Positions 1-10,229 are shown, counted from the stretch's first letter. The stretch: DNA of 64,000 nucleotides from Paraburkholderia susongensis (GCF_900177725.1 NZ_FXAT01000004.1:62001-126000); one strand, 5' to 3'. Program-made: numbers and translations. Notes: generated by a model not told the origin, from the sequence alone.

Positions 1-1442
<1,442 letters not shown>

Positions 1443-1563
1443 GGGTGCGCATTTTACCGGTTATGGGCGCGCGCTGCCGGGCGGCGGGCCGGGCAGTGGC
1501 TGGGCAGCGGCCCGGCCTCGGCCGGCGGCGGTTCGCGGCGGCTGGCGGCCAGATGGGCGGCAA

Positions 1564-1690
1564 ACCCGGGCCAATGCGGGGCCAATCCCGGGGCAATCCG
1601 CGGGGCCAATCCCGGGGCCGTCAGGTGGCCGCTGGCTGCCCGGCGGGCGGCCAATTCGAGGCCGCCGGCTGTCCGATTCGCGGCCAATCG
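1564..1690. repeat. GGCCAAT-containing GC-rich degenerate repeats in the nudJ-pntAA gap
   Basis: The 396-bp divergent gap between nudJ and pntAA (1443-1838) contains five copies of GGCCAAT (starting near 1569, 1580, 1604, 1649 and 1682). Two identical 17-bp units, GGGGCCAATCCCGGGGC, lie at 1578-1594 and 1602-1618, 24 bp apart. Open frames crossing it are Gly/Arg/Pro-rich and look like shadows. The end nearer pntAA (about 1713-1760) becomes less GC-rich and probably holds the pnt promoter, but no convincing -35/-10 pair was found. The function of the repeats is unknown. Confidence 0.6.
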
Positions 1691-1838
1691 GCGCCCTTGC
1701 CGCTCCCCAGCATTGACCCCGATTTTTGCGCCGCGGCGGTTTCGGTTAAAGTGGGACCTTCGTTAGCCGTTGCATCTGCAAGCCGGCGTGCCTCGTCGGC
1801 CGATCTGTCGTCAAACAGGAAGTCGAGGAGGAACAACG

Positions 1839-2981
1839 ATGCACATCGGAGTGCCAGCCGAGACGCGCGCGCATGAAACCCGCGTTGCCGCGACGCCCGA
1901 AACGGTCAAGAAATACGTGGCGCAAGGTCACCGGGTCACGCTCCAGAGCGGCGCCGGGGCCGGCGCGAGCTTTCCTGACGATGCCTATACGGCCGTAGGC
2001 GCGGAGATCGTCGATGCCGCCACCGCCTTCGGCGCCGATCTCGTCCTCAAGGTCCAATCCCCCACCGATGCCGAGCTGCCGCTGCTCAAGCGCGGCGCGA
2101 CGCTGGTCGGCATGCTCGATCCGTTCAACACCGACAATACGGGCAAGCTCGCCGCCGCCGGCGTCACCGCGTTCGCGCTCGAAGCCGCGCCGCGCACGAC
2201 GCGCGCGCAAAGCCTCGACGTGCTGTCGTCGCAGGCGAACATCGCCGGCTACAAGGCGGTGCTGCTCGCGGCGACGCTCTATCCGCGCTTCATGCCGATG
2301 CTGATGACGGCGGCCGGCACCGTGAAGGCCGCGCGCGTGCTGATTCTCGGCGCGGGCGTGGCCGGCTTGCAGGCGATCGCGACCGCCAAGCGCCTCGGTG
2401 CGGTGATCGAAGCGTCGGACGTGCGGCCGGCCGTCAAAGAGCAGATCGAATCGCTCGGCGCGAAATTTCTCGACGTGCCTTGCGAAACCGACGAAGAACG
2501 CGAGGCCGCGCAGGGTGTCGGCGGCTACGCGCGGCCGATGCCGCCGTCGTGGCTCGCGCGCCAGTCGGCGCTCGTGCACGAGCGCGCGAAGCAGGCGGAT
2601 GTGGTGATCTCGACCGCGCTGATTCCAGGGCGGCCCGCGCCGACGCTGATTTCGGTGGAAACCGTGCTGGCGATGAAACCGGGCTCGGTGCTCGTCGACC
2701 TCGCGGCCGGACGCGGCGCCGAATACGAAGGGCGGCGCGGCGGCAATTGTCCGCTGACCGAAGCGGACCAGGTGGTGGTGCGCCATGGCGTGCAGATCGT
2801 CGGCTATACGAATCTGCCCGCGATGGTGCCCGCCGACGCGTCGTCGCTGTACGCGCGCAACCTGCTCGACTTCCTCAAGCTCATCATCACCAAGGAAGGC
2901 GCGCTGAACATCGATCTCGCGGACGACATCGTCGCGGCCACGCTGCTGACCCGCGACGGCCAGGTGACGCGCAAGGCATAG
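1839..2981 (+). CDS. pntAA: NAD(P) transhydrogenase alpha subunit, part 1 (domain I, NAD(H)-binding)
   Basis: A 380-residue soluble domain I of proton-translocating transhydrogenase, which transfers hydride between NADH and NADP+ coupled to proton entry. The ATG at 1839 is chosen because it follows a strong AGGAGGAAC ribosome site (1826-1834) and begins MHIGVPAET, the normal family start. The RTTRAQ motif (residues 119-124) and the Rossmann glycine motif GAGVAG (171-176) are present. [11 protein letters not shown] near the C-terminus matches the domain I end. In enterobacteria this domain is fused to membrane domain II. Here it is a separate gene, the three-gene arrangement also seen in Rhodospirillum. 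It is the first gene of pntAA-AB-B. A pair of palindromic repeats separates it from pntAB. Confidence 0.97.
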   Translation: MHIGVPAETRAHETRVAATPETVKKYVAQGHRVTLQSGAGAGASFPDDAYTAVGAEIVDAATAFGADLVLKVQSPTDAELPLLKRGATLVGMLDPFNTDNTGKLAAAGVTAFALEAAPRTTRAQSLDVLSSQANIAGYKAVLLAATLYPRFMPMLMTAAGTVKAARVLILGAGVAGLQAIATAKRLGAVIEASDVRPAVKEQIESLGAKFLDVPCETDEEREAAQGVGGYARPMPPSWLARQSALVHERAKQADVVISTALIPGRPAPTLISVETVLAMKPGSVLVDLAAGRGAEYEGRRGGNCPLTEADQVVVRHGVQIVGYTNLPAMVPADASSLYARNLLDFLKLIITKEGALNIDLADDIVAATLLTRDGQVTRKA

Positions 2982-2991
2982 CAACGAAGCA

Positions 2992-3088
2992 CATGGGATC
3001 CGGTCCGGCGCCAAAGCGCCAACCCGGATCGACAGCAACGATGTTGCATGGCACCCGGGTACGCGCCAAGGCGCCAACCCGGGTCGAC
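2992..3088 (-). repeat. Two palindromic repeat units between pntAA and pntAB
   Basis: Two ~42-bp units lie at 2992-3033 and 3047-3088. They are the same family as the cluster at 37859-38057 but in the opposite orientation. Read on the minus strand, each starts GTCGA(C/T)C, has an outer stem (CCGGGT/ACCCGG in the 3047 copy), an inner stem GCGCC-TT-GGCGC, and ends CCATG. The linker CAACATCGTTG is itself a small hairpin. The right unit abuts the Shine-Dalgarno of pntAB, so any transcript of pntAA-AB carries both hairpins. The function is unknown. Confidence 0.85.
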
Positions 3089-3102
3089 AGGAGGGAGCGG
3101 CG

Positions 3103-3429
3103 ATGGAAGTCATCAATCACACCGTGATCAATCTGATCATCTTCGTGCTGGCGATCTACGTCGGCTATCACGTGGTCTGGAACGTCACGCCCGCATTGCA
3201 TACGCCGCTGATGGCCGTGACCAATGCGATTTCGGCGATCGTGATCGTCGGCGCGATGCTCGCGGCGGGCTTGACGGTCGGCGGCGCGGGCAAGTTCTTC
3301 GGCACGATCGCGGTGGCGCTCGCGGCCGTCAACGTGTTCGGCGGCTTCCTCGTCACACGGCGCATGCTCGAGATGTTCAAGAAGAAAGAACCGAAAAAAC
3401 TCGCGGCTGGCGGTAAGGAGGGTGCGTAA
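3103..3429 (+). CDS. pntAB: NAD(P) transhydrogenase alpha subunit, part 2 (membrane domain)
   Basis: A 108-residue membrane protein corresponding to the domain II portion that is fused to the C-terminus of PntA in E. coli. Three hydrophobic helices are evident, at roughly residues 8-28, 38-60 and 67-88. They are followed by a basic cytoplasmic tail rich in Lys (FKKKEPKK). Together with PntB it forms the proton channel. An AGGAGGGAGCGG ribosome site precedes the ATG. The stop codon is immediately followed by the pntB ATG (3430), so the two are translationally coupled. Confidence 0.95.
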   Translation: MEVINHTVINLIIFVLAIYVGYHVVWNVTPALHTPLMAVTNAISAIVIVGAMLAAGLTVGGAGKFFGTIAVALAAVNVFGGFLVTRRMLEMFKKKEPKKLAAGGKEGA

Positions 3430-4881
3430 ATGAGCCTGAACGTCGTCACGCTGCTTTATCTCGTCGCGTCGGTCTGCTTCATCCAGGCGCTCAAGGGGCT
3501 CTCGAATCCGAAGACGGCGCGCGTCGGCAATACCTTCGGCATGGTCGGCATGGCGATCGCGATTCTCACGACCATCGCGCTGATCTCGAAGCAGGCCGCC
3601 GTGCTCGGCTCCAATCTCGGCCTCGGGCTCGGCCTGCTGCTGGTCGCGCTGGTGATCGGCGGCGCGGTCGGCGCGTTCGTCGCGGCGCGCGTCGAGATGA
3701 CCAAGATGCCCGAACTGGTCGCGGCGATGCACTCGCTGATCGGTCTTGCCGCCGTGTGTATCGCGTATGCGGTGGTGTCGGAGCCGTCTGCCTTCGGCCT
3801 CGTCGATCCTGAGAATCCGGTTCCGGGCTTCCTGCCATACGGCAATCGCATCGAGCTGTTCATCGGCACGTTCGTCGGCGCGATCACGTTCTCCGGTTCG
3901 GTGATCGCGTTCGGCAAGCTCTCGGGCAAATACAAGTTCCGGCTCTTCCAGGGCGCACCGGTCGTGTACGCCGGGCAGCATCTGATCAACCTGATGCTCG
4001 CGCTTGCGATGCTCGGCTTCGGCGTGATCTTCTTTCTCACGCAGTCGTGGCTGCCGTTCATCATCATGACGATCATCGCGTTCGTGCTCGGCGTGCTGAT
4101 CATCATTCCGATCGGCGGCGCGGACATGCCGGTCGTCGTGTCGATGCTGAACTCGTACTCGGGCTGGGCGGCGGCGGGTATCGGCTTCTCGCTGAACAAT
4201 CCGATGCTCATCATCGCGGGTTCGCTGGTCGGCTCGTCGGGTGCGATCCTGTCGTACATCATGTGCCGCGCGATGAACCGTTCGTTCTTCAACGTGATTC
4301 TCGGCGGCTTCGGCAATGAGGCGGGCGCGGCGGCGAGCGGCGCGGCCGAGCAGCGTCCGGTGAAATCGGGCTCCGCCGACGACGCGTCGTTCATGCTCGG
4401 CAATGCGGAGACCGTCGTGATCGTGCCGGGCTACGGGCTTGCCGTCGCACGCGCACAGCATGCGCTGAAGGAGTTGACCGACAAGCTCGTCGAGAAGGGC
4501 ATCGAGGTGAAGTACGCGATTCACCCGGTGGCGGGACGCATGCCGGGCCATATGAACGTGCTGCTCGCCGAGGCCGAGGTGCCGTACGACATGGTGTACG
4601 AGATGGAGGACATCAACGGCGAGTTCGGCCAGGTCGACGTGGTGCTCGTGCTCGGTGCGAACGACGTGGTGAATCCGGCCGCGAAGAACGATCCGAAGTC
4701 GCCGATCGCGGGCATGCCGATCATCGAGGCGTACAAGGCGCGCACCGTGATCGTCAACAAGCGTTCGATGGCGGCGGGCTACGCCGGTCTCGACAACGAT
4801 CTGTTCTACATGGACAAGACGATGATGGTGTTCGGCGACGCGAAGAAGGTGATCGAGGAGATGGTGAAGGCGGTCGAATAA
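3430..4881 (+). CDS. pntB: NAD(P) transhydrogenase beta subunit
   Basis: A 483-residue protein of the length expected for PntB. The N-terminal ~270 residues form eight or nine transmembrane helices (domain II). The C-terminal ~180 residues form the NADP(H)-binding domain III, with the VVIVPGYGLAVARAQ motif (Gly-rich NADP loop), HPVAGRMPGHMNVLLAEA and the GANDVVNPAA segment. It works with PntAA/PntAB in the cytoplasmic membrane to make NADPH at the expense of the proton gradient. The start directly abuts the pntAB stop. The gene ends about 20 bp before a stem-loop shared with the convergent regulator gene. Confidence 0.97.
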   Translation: MSLNVVTLLYLVASVCFIQALKGLSNPKTARVGNTFGMVGMAIAILTTIALISKQAAVLGSNLGLGLGLLLVALVIGGAVGAFVAARVEMTKMPELVAAMHSLIGLAAVCIAYAVVSEPSAFGLVDPENPVPGFLPYGNRIELFIGTFVGAITFSGSVIAFGKLSGKYKFRLFQGAPVVYAGQHLINLMLALAMLGFGVIFFLTQSWLPFIIMTIIAFVLGVLIIIPIGGADMPVVVSMLNSYSGWAAAGIGFSLNNPMLIIAGSLVGSSGAILSYIMCRAMNRSFFNVILGGFGNEAGAAASGAAEQRPVKSGSADDASFMLGNAETVVIVPGYGLAVARAQHALKELTDKLVEKGIEVKYAIHPVAGRMPGHMNVLLAEAEVPYDMVYEMEDINGEFGQVDVVLVLGANDVVNPAAKNDPKSPIAGMPIIEAYKARTVIVNKRSMAAGYAGLDNDLFYMDKTMMVFGDAKKVIEEMVKAVE

Positions 4882-4900
4882 AAGGCGCCAGCGGCGGCGG

Positions 4901-4920
4901 GCCGAGGCCTTTACCTCGGC
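4901..4920. terminator. Stem-loop between convergent pntB and WYL regulator
   Basis: A perfect inverted repeat, GCCGAGG (4901-4907) and CCTCGGC (4914-4920) with a 6-base loop, lies at the convergent junction and overlaps the last codon region of the minus-strand gene. The downstream T content is weak on both strands, so it may slow rather than efficiently terminate transcription. Confidence 0.45.
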
Positions 4921-5597
4921 TTCGCGTTCACGTGCCGCAGCAGGTCCGCGAGCCGCTTGCCGTCCTGATCCGGATAGGTTTCGAGTACTGCGAGATCGCG
5001 GATCTTCTCGAGCCCGAAATTGCGGAAATCGCCGCGCAATTCGCACCACGCGCCGAGCGTCCAGCGCGCGCCCCAATACGCAAGCGCGAGCGGCCAGACG
5101 CGCCGCTCGGTGTGCGCGCCGTTCGCGTCGGTGTACGCGAAGCGCACCACTTGCCGTGCGTCGATCGCGCGATGCAGCGTGTCGAGCTGCGCCGAGAAGT
5201 CCCCCTTGATGTGAAACGACGGCGCGAAGATCGCCAGCCGTTCGAGTGCCACGCGCTTGTCGGCAGGCATCGCCGAGGCGATCTTCGCGAGCGCTCCGCG
5301 CGCGCCGCTCGCGAAGTCCGCGCCGCCCCATGATTCGAGCATGCGCGCGCCGGCCGCGAGCGCGGCGAGTTCGTCGGCGGTGAAGGTGAGCGGCGGCAGG
5401 CTCGCCGAGCGGGCGAGCCGGTAGCCGACACCGGCCTCGCCTTCGATCGGCACACCTGACAATTGCAGATCGCGCACGTCGCGATAGACCGTGCGCAGCG
5501 AGATGTTGAGCCACTCGGCGAGTTGTTGCGCGGTGGTGAGGCGCCGGCCGCGCAGCAATTCGGCGATCTGGAACAGGCGGTCGGCGCGGCGCGTCAT
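4911..5597 (-). CDS. YafY-family WYL-domain transcriptional regulator
   Basis: A 228-residue regulator. The N-terminal HTH_11-type winged helix reads MTRRADRLFQIAELLRGRR..LTTAQQLAEWLNISLRTVYRDVRDL, and a WYL effector domain occupies the C-terminal half. The ATG at 5597 is preferred over one 54 bases upstream because MTRRADRLF is where family members start. Relatives in Burkholderiaceae (YafY-like) usually repress neighbouring genes and respond to small ligands or nucleic acids, but target and ligand cannot be inferred here. It is convergent to pntB. The VOC gene upstream is in the same direction about 250 bp away, separated by CAGCCG-rich low-complexity DNA (5775-5855), so joint regulation is possible but unproven. 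Confidence 0.85.
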   Translation of the reverse strand: MTRRADRLFQIAELLRGRRLTTAQQLAEWLNISLRTVYRDVRDLQLSGVPIEGEAGVGYRLARSASLPPLTFTADELAALAAGARMLESWGGADFASGARGALAKIASAMPADKRVALERLAIFAPSFHIKGDFSAQLDTLHRAIDARQVVRFAYTDANGAHTERRVWPLALAYWGARWTLGAWCELRGDFRNFGLEKIRDLAVLETYPDQDGKRLADLLRHVNAKPR

Positions 5598-5849
5598 CGT
5601 GGGCGTCGGGTGGAGAAGGAGGGGAACGGTCCCGCGATGATAGCGCCGCATGCCGTGCTTCGCGTGAGGTTTGCCGTGGCCTGGCGCTGGCGTTGCGCGA
5701 ACTGGGACTGTGCGGGCGTGGTAGCACGCGGAAAGAGGAACGTGCGCAACGCGAGGCTGGCCGCTGTTCCTCGCAGCTCAGCCGCTGTGGCGGCTGCTCC
5801 CCAGCCGTTGTCAGCCGTTTCCAGTGGTTCCCAGCCGCGTCAGCCGCTT

Positions 5850-6233
5850 TTAGCCGTTCGTGCGCGAATGCAGGCCGAGGCGGTTGCCTTCGGTATCGGT
5901 GAAGAACGCGATGTAGCCGATATCCTGCGGCAGCTTGATGACCGGCCCGTCAGTCTTGCCGCCCGCCTGTTCGATGCGCGCGAGCGCTGCGTCGACGGTG
6001 GGCCGCGCATTGAGGTAGAGGGTCAAACCGTCGCCGGCGGGCTTCATCGACGGGCTGTGGATGATCGCGCCGCCAGTGGCCGGCTCCTCGTAGCCGAATA
6101 TGGCGATCGGGTGGCCGCCGACTTCCTGGCGGTTCAACTGGACGTCGAGCGCGGCTTCGTAAAAGTGCACCGCGCGTTCGAAATCGACGGACGGAATCTC
6201 GAACCAGTCAACGACTTTGGGCAATGCGGACAT
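5850..6233 (-). CDS. VOC (glyoxalase/bleomycin-resistance fold) family protein
   Basis: A 127-residue single-domain vicinal-oxygen-chelate protein. The start at 6233 follows AAGGAGAG and begins MSALPKVVDWFEIP, giving the usual family length. It contains the typical first beta-alpha module (VVDWFEIPSVDFERAVHFYEAALD) and the C-terminal FFTDTEGNRLGLHS strand, whose Glu/Asp region often ligands the metal. Similar bacterial proteins are annotated as glyoxalase-like or extradiol-dioxygenase-like, but most have no assigned substrate. It lies 116 bp downstream of the methyltransferase gene start side and is in the same direction as the WYL regulator. No specific reaction can be assigned. Confidence 0.85.
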   Translation of the reverse strand: MSALPKVVDWFEIPSVDFERAVHFYEAALDVQLNRQEVGGHPIAIFGYEEPATGGAIIHSPSMKPAGDGLTLYLNARPTVDAALARIEQAGGKTDGPVIKLPQDIGYIAFFTDTEGNRLGLHSRTNG

Positions 6234-6348
6234 GGCACTCTCCTTCGGATGGCAGTAGGCGGTACAAGGCGCCGGATGGCGTGAGAAGGAGTGTGCGGGG
6301 GTGCTGCTGACAGCGTGGTGGCAGTAGGGTCGAGGACGCGTAACCTGG

Positions 6349-7641
6349 TCAGGCAGCCGGAGTATCGCCCTGCGCCCGCTGCCGCACACTGCCCGTAATC
6401 AGATCGAAGCGGAACAGCCGGCATTCGAGCGCGCCGTTAAAGAGCGGCGTCTTCGTCGATTCACGCAGCCGCAATTGCCCCGGCAGCTTGCGATCCGATG
6501 TCAGGATGAACGCCTGCCAGCCCGCAAAACGCTGCTTCAGCGCGTTGCCGAGCAACTGGAAAAATTCGCTGTCCGGCGCTTCTTCCTGAACGCGGCGAAA
6601 GTGGTCGTCGTCACGGTTGTCGCGATTGCCGCGGCCTTCGCGCAACTCACCGCGCGCGTTGCGCCCGCGCACTTCGATCCGCTCCCCATACGGCGGATTC
6701 GCGACGAGAATGCCAGCACCCGGCGCGGGCGGCGTCATGTCGCGTGCGTCGAGCTGCTTGAGCGGAATCGTCGGCAAACCGGCGCGCTCGAAGTTCGCGC
6801 GCGCCTTTTCGAGCATATCGCCGGAAATATCGCTGCCGAAAATCTGCAGATCGGCGCGCGAGCCATGCGCGGCGCGCTTCGCTTCGAGCGCGGCGCTCTT
6901 GAGCGTCTGCCATGCCTTCGCATCGTGTTGCTTGAGCTTCTCGAAGCCGAAGCGGCGCTCGACGCCCGGTGCGATGTTCAGCGCAACCTGCGCGGCTTCG
7001 GCGAGGAACGTACCGCTGCCGCACATCGGGTCATAGAGCGGCGTGCCGGCTTGCCAGCCGGTCAGACGCAGAATGCCCGCCGCGAGGTTCTCGCGCAGCG
7101 GCGCCGCACCCTTGTCGAGACGCCAGCCGCGCTTGAAGAGCGGGTCGCCCGAGGTGTCGAGGTACAGCGTGCAATCGGTCGCGGTCAGAAAGGCGAACAC
7201 GCGCACGTCGGGCATGGCGGTGTCGATGCTGGGCCGCGCGCCGCTCTTTTCGCGCAGGCGATCGCAGATCGCGTCCTTCACGCGCAGCGTCGTGAATTCG
7301 AGGCTGCGCAGCGGTGACTTGATCGCGGTGACGTCGACACGCAGCGTCTCGTGCGCGGAGAACCATTGTTCCCAGCGTTGCTCGACCGCGAGCGCGTAAA
7401 TGTCCTGCTCGCTGCGATACGGCCGATGCGCGATTTTCAGCAGCACGCGGCTCGCGAGGCGCGAATGCAGGTTGGCGGCCATGCCGGCGGCCCAGCCGCC
7501 ACGAAAATGCACACCGCCGGGCACCTGGGCGCCGGCCGTGAACGGTGCGCCGTTCAGATGTCTGGCGGCAATTTCGGCGAGTTCGGCCGCGAGCGGAGCT
7601 TCGAGTCCGCGCGGGCAGGGAAGGAAGAAGTCGAAGGACAT
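6349..7641 (-). CDS. THUMP-domain class I RNA methyltransferase (RlmL/YpsC-like)
   Basis: A 430-residue methyltransferase. The N-terminal ~160 residues carry a ferredoxin-like plus THUMP RNA-binding module (including RVDVTAIKSPLRSLEF). The C-terminal Rossmann domain has the SAM-binding motif DPMCGSGTF (204-212) and the amino-methyltransferase motif NPPYGE (315-320). This matches the N-terminal half of RlmL, which makes m2G2445 in 23S rRNA, and stand-alone YpsC-like proteins. The RlmK half is absent. Residues ~322-358 form an Arg/Gly/Asp/Glu-rich insertion (RGRNARGELREGRGNRDNRD) directly after the catalytic NPPY motif, which is unusual for the fold. The exact nucleotide target is inferred from family only. 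Confidence 0.9.
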   Translation of the reverse strand: MSFDFFLPCPRGLEAPLAAELAEIAARHLNGAPFTAGAQVPGGVHFRGGWAAGMAANLHSRLASRVLLKIAHRPYRSEQDIYALAVEQRWEQWFSAHETLRVDVTAIKSPLRSLEFTTLRVKDAICDRLREKSGARPSIDTAMPDVRVFAFLTATDCTLYLDTSGDPLFKRGWRLDKGAAPLRENLAAGILRLTGWQAGTPLYDPMCGSGTFLAEAAQVALNIAPGVERRFGFEKLKQHDAKAWQTLKSAALEAKRAAHGSRADLQIFGSDISGDMLEKARANFERAGLPTIPLKQLDARDMTPPAPGAGILVANPPYGERIEVRGRNARGELREGRGNRDNRDDDHFRRVQEEAPDSEFFQLLGNALKQRFAGWQAFILTSDRKLPGQLRLRESTKTPLFNGALECRLFRFDLITGSVRQRAQGDTPAA

Positions 7642-7728
7642 TGAGGTTGCCGCAAGGCGTTGGATAAGGCGCCATTGTACGCGGTCGGGGTAGGCGGCCA
7701 GGTGCGATTCGCGCCGTGGCGGGGCGCT

Positions 7729-9897
7729 CTACCGCCCCCGCCCCACTTTCGCCGGCCACACCAGTTCCAGCGGATGCTGCAGCACCCGCTGCCAGATCGC
7801 GCCGCGCAGCGAGCGCACCGCGTTGCGCCGCAGGTCGCGCGATTTCACCGCCATGTAGAACGCGAGTGCGAAACTCACCGCGACGTTGAGAATCGCCATG
7901 CTGGCGACGCCCGCCACGGCCCACCACAGCGCCGGCAGCTTCAGCGCGCTTTCGCCGAGCACGCCGAGCGCGACGCCGATCGAGCCCGCGCTGAGCGTCA
8001 CGTGACGCACTTCGAACTTGAACGCGAACGCGGTCAGGATCGCGGGCACGAGCCCCAGCATGAGACCAAGCGTGACGTTGCCGGCCACGCCCGCGACGTT
8101 GGCGCGGCAGAAGCGCGCGAGACGGTCGGCGCCGGCCGCGCCGAGCGTCATGCGCAGGCGGCGGTTGTAGGCGAGCGCATCGGCGACGCGATGCAGGATG
8201 AACCAGTTGTCCGCCCAGCCCGCGAGCAGGCTGGACGACCACAGCAGCACGCCGGTCAGCGCCGCGTAGAACGGCGTCGGCCCGACGAGCGAGAACGAGC
8301 GCAGCGTCGCGAGCGCCTTGTCGGGCGAAATGAGGTCGGTGTGGAACAGCGCGTGCCACAGCAGATCCACGCCAAGACTCAGCGGAAACACGAGCAGCAC
8401 GTTGCCGAGCACCGCGGCGGCCTGGGTGCGCATCAGCGCGGTCACCGAACTCACGAAGCTGTCGACGCCCGCCGGCGTGCCGACGCCGTCGAGTTCGCGC
8501 GCGAGCGTCGGCGCGGTCATCGCCGGCTGCTTGGTGGCGAGCGAGAAGTGCAGGAAGTGCATCAGGAGGAAGCTCGCGGCGTAGTTGATGCCGGCGAGCA
8601 GCCCCTCGAACATCGCGTGCAGATGTGCGCCGCTGATCGCGAACTTCACGCAGACCGTGACGACCGTGACGAGTCCGCCGCCGGCCGCCATGCGCATCAT
8701 CTTCAGATATTCGGCACGATCGCGCGCGATGTAGTGCTCGCCGGTATCGGCGCTGTACTCGACGACCTTGCGCGCGAGCAGCGAAAAATTGCTGCTCGCG
8801 AGATGCGCGACGCTCTGGCTCGCGTGATTCGCGCGCACGAGTTCGGCGGTCAGGCGCGCGCCCGCGTGCGGGTCGTCATGGGCGAGCCATGCGTTCAGCA
8901 ACTGCTCGGCGCGCTCGATGCGCATGCGCATGCGCTCGACCTGAAACACGATGTCGACGCTCACGCCGTTGCGGTACAGATGCGCGAATACGTTGCCGGT
9001 GGCGCTGCGGCACTCGTCGAGCAGCAGGCGCAGATAGTTGACCTCGCGCAGCAACGGCTCCTGCGGGCCGCCCGCCGCGTACGTGTGATGCGCGGCTTCG
9101 ACCGCGAGCATCGCGCGCGTGAGCCGGTAGAACGGCTGCTTTTCCATCGCGACGCGCACGTCGTTCGCTGCGTCGAGGCGGTCGTTGCTCACGCCGTTGC
9201 TCACGCCGTCGCTCGCGCTGTCGCGCGGGGCCGCGCCGCCGAGGCGGCTGCGCACGGTCTGCGAGAGACCCGTCGAGCTGATCTGGCAGGTGAGGTTATG
9301 CAGCGCGGCGAGCAGGTCGAGCGAGAACGGCGTGCTGTTGCGCAGGTCGTCCTCGTGCGCCGCGTAGTCGAACAGTGCGTGAATGCGCACGAGCAGGTCG
9401 GTGGGCAGCGTATCGATCCATTCGGCGTCGCGCTCCGAGTTGAACATCAGCGTGACGATCGCGGCGAGGTCGCGGCGGTTCGGCGCGGGCGGGATCAGCG
9501 ACGCTTCGACGCGCTCGAACACAGCGCCGAAGAAGCCGGAATGTACAGGCATGCCGGCGTCGCAGAGCAGCGAAAGACCGTCGGTTTCGCGCAGCAGCGC
9601 ACGCAGAATGCCGGCGACATTGACCTTCCACGCGGGATTGCGATCCAGCACATGGAGCAGATAGCGAATGCGCGTGTGCGCGGCGTTCGGGTGCGAAGCG
9701 GCGGATTCGGCGCCGTCCGCGGTGCCGGGCCGCACCGCGCGGCCGCGGCGAATCCAGTGTGCGAGTTCGATCAGCCATTCGCAGCGCTCGGCATAGGGCG
9801 CGGTTTTATCCGCGATGGCGAGCAGCGCATCGAGTTGATGGCCGCCGTCGCGCGACGCACGCCATTTTTTGATGAGTCGTTTGAGCGAGTCGAACAT
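7729..9897 (-). CDS. Large membrane protein of the 'site-specific recombinase' (Gcr/SpecificRecomb) family
   Basis: A 722-residue protein. The ATG at 9897 is chosen because AGGACGAG precedes it and the product starts MFDSLKRLIKKW. The N-terminal ~380 residues are soluble and helical. The C-terminal half has at least five or six strongly hydrophobic segments, for example VTVVTVCVKFAI, AVLGNVLLVFPLSLGVDLLW, ALTGVLLWSSSLLAGW, GNVTLGLMLGLVPAILTAF and VASMAILNVAVSFALAF. The family was named from a Neisseria gene proposed to affect pilin inversion. No serine- or tyrosine-recombinase catalytic motif is visible and the protein is clearly an integral membrane protein, so the recombinase name should be treated as historical. 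It stands alone on the minus strand. Its function is unknown. Confidence 0.8.
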   Translation of the reverse strand: MFDSLKRLIKKWRASRDGGHQLDALLAIADKTAPYAERCEWLIELAHWIRRGRAVRPGTADGAESAASHPNAAHTRIRYLLHVLDRNPAWKVNVAGILRALLRETDGLSLLCDAGMPVHSGFFGAVFERVEASLIPPAPNRRDLAAIVTLMFNSERDAEWIDTLPTDLLVRIHALFDYAAHEDDLRNSTPFSLDLLAALHNLTCQISSTGLSQTVRSRLGGAAPRDSASDGVSNGVSNDRLDAANDVRVAMEKQPFYRLTRAMLAVEAAHHTYAAGGPQEPLLREVNYLRLLLDECRSATGNVFAHLYRNGVSVDIVFQVERMRMRIERAEQLLNAWLAHDDPHAGARLTAELVRANHASQSVAHLASSNFSLLARKVVEYSADTGEHYIARDRAEYLKMMRMAAGGGLVTVVTVCVKFAISGAHLHAMFEGLLAGINYAASFLLMHFLHFSLATKQPAMTAPTLARELDGVGTPAGVDSFVSSVTALMRTQAAAVLGNVLLVFPLSLGVDLLWHALFHTDLISPDKALATLRSFSLVGPTPFYAALTGVLLWSSSLLAGWADNWFILHRVADALAYNRRLRMTLGAAGADRLARFCRANVAGVAGNVTLGLMLGLVPAILTAFAFKFEVRHVTLSAGSIGVALGVLGESALKLPALWWAVAGVASMAILNVAVSFALAFYMAVKSRDLRRNAVRSLRGAIWQRVLQHPLELVWPAKVGRGR

Positions 9898-10222
9898 GGG
9901 TTTTCTCGTCCTGCGGATGCGTGCGGTATGGAAGCAGAGTGCTGATGTTGCGTGAGCGTGCTCACGGGGCGTAGGTTGGCGAGTACGGCGAGGCGGACCG
10001 GTTGAGGAGGCTGGCTGCGCTATCCACCGGACACACCGGCAGCGCATGCTGCTGCATGCCTGACATCGACATAGGCGGATAGCGCGATGCTTGTGGAACG
10101 GTCGGGTAAAGACCGGCAGTGAAGACCGGCACGAAAAAAAGCGGCACGATTCAGGCGGCTACGCACATGCACGTGCGCCCAGAACTCGCGCCAGCCGAGC
10201 TCCATCAAACGCCTGAGACGCC
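9898..10222. other. Intergenic region upstream of the membrane protein gene
   Basis: These 325 bp lie between the start of the 722-residue membrane protein gene and the end of pqiC, both on the minus strand. They should hold the promoter of the former. The only structure seen is a short direct repeat (AAGACCGGCA near 10110 and 10122) and a GCATGC-CTGCT-GCATGC motif near 10045-10060. No convincing gene was found here. Confidence 0.5.
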
Positions 10223-10229
10223 TCAGGCG
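10210..10229 (-). terminator. Stem-loop at the end of pqiC
   Basis: On the minus strand CGCCTGAG-GCGT-CTCAGGCG forms a perfect 8-bp hairpin at 10210-10229, followed by TTTGATGG. It overlaps the pqiC stop codon and is the likely, if weak, terminator of the pqiAABC operon. Confidence 0.55.

Noticed and set aside
2887..5727. Long minus-strand frame opposite pntAB-pntB
   Set aside because: Arg/His/Asp-rich composition without domain features. The plus-strand pnt genes and the real minus-strand regulator (4911-5597, a different frame) explain the region.
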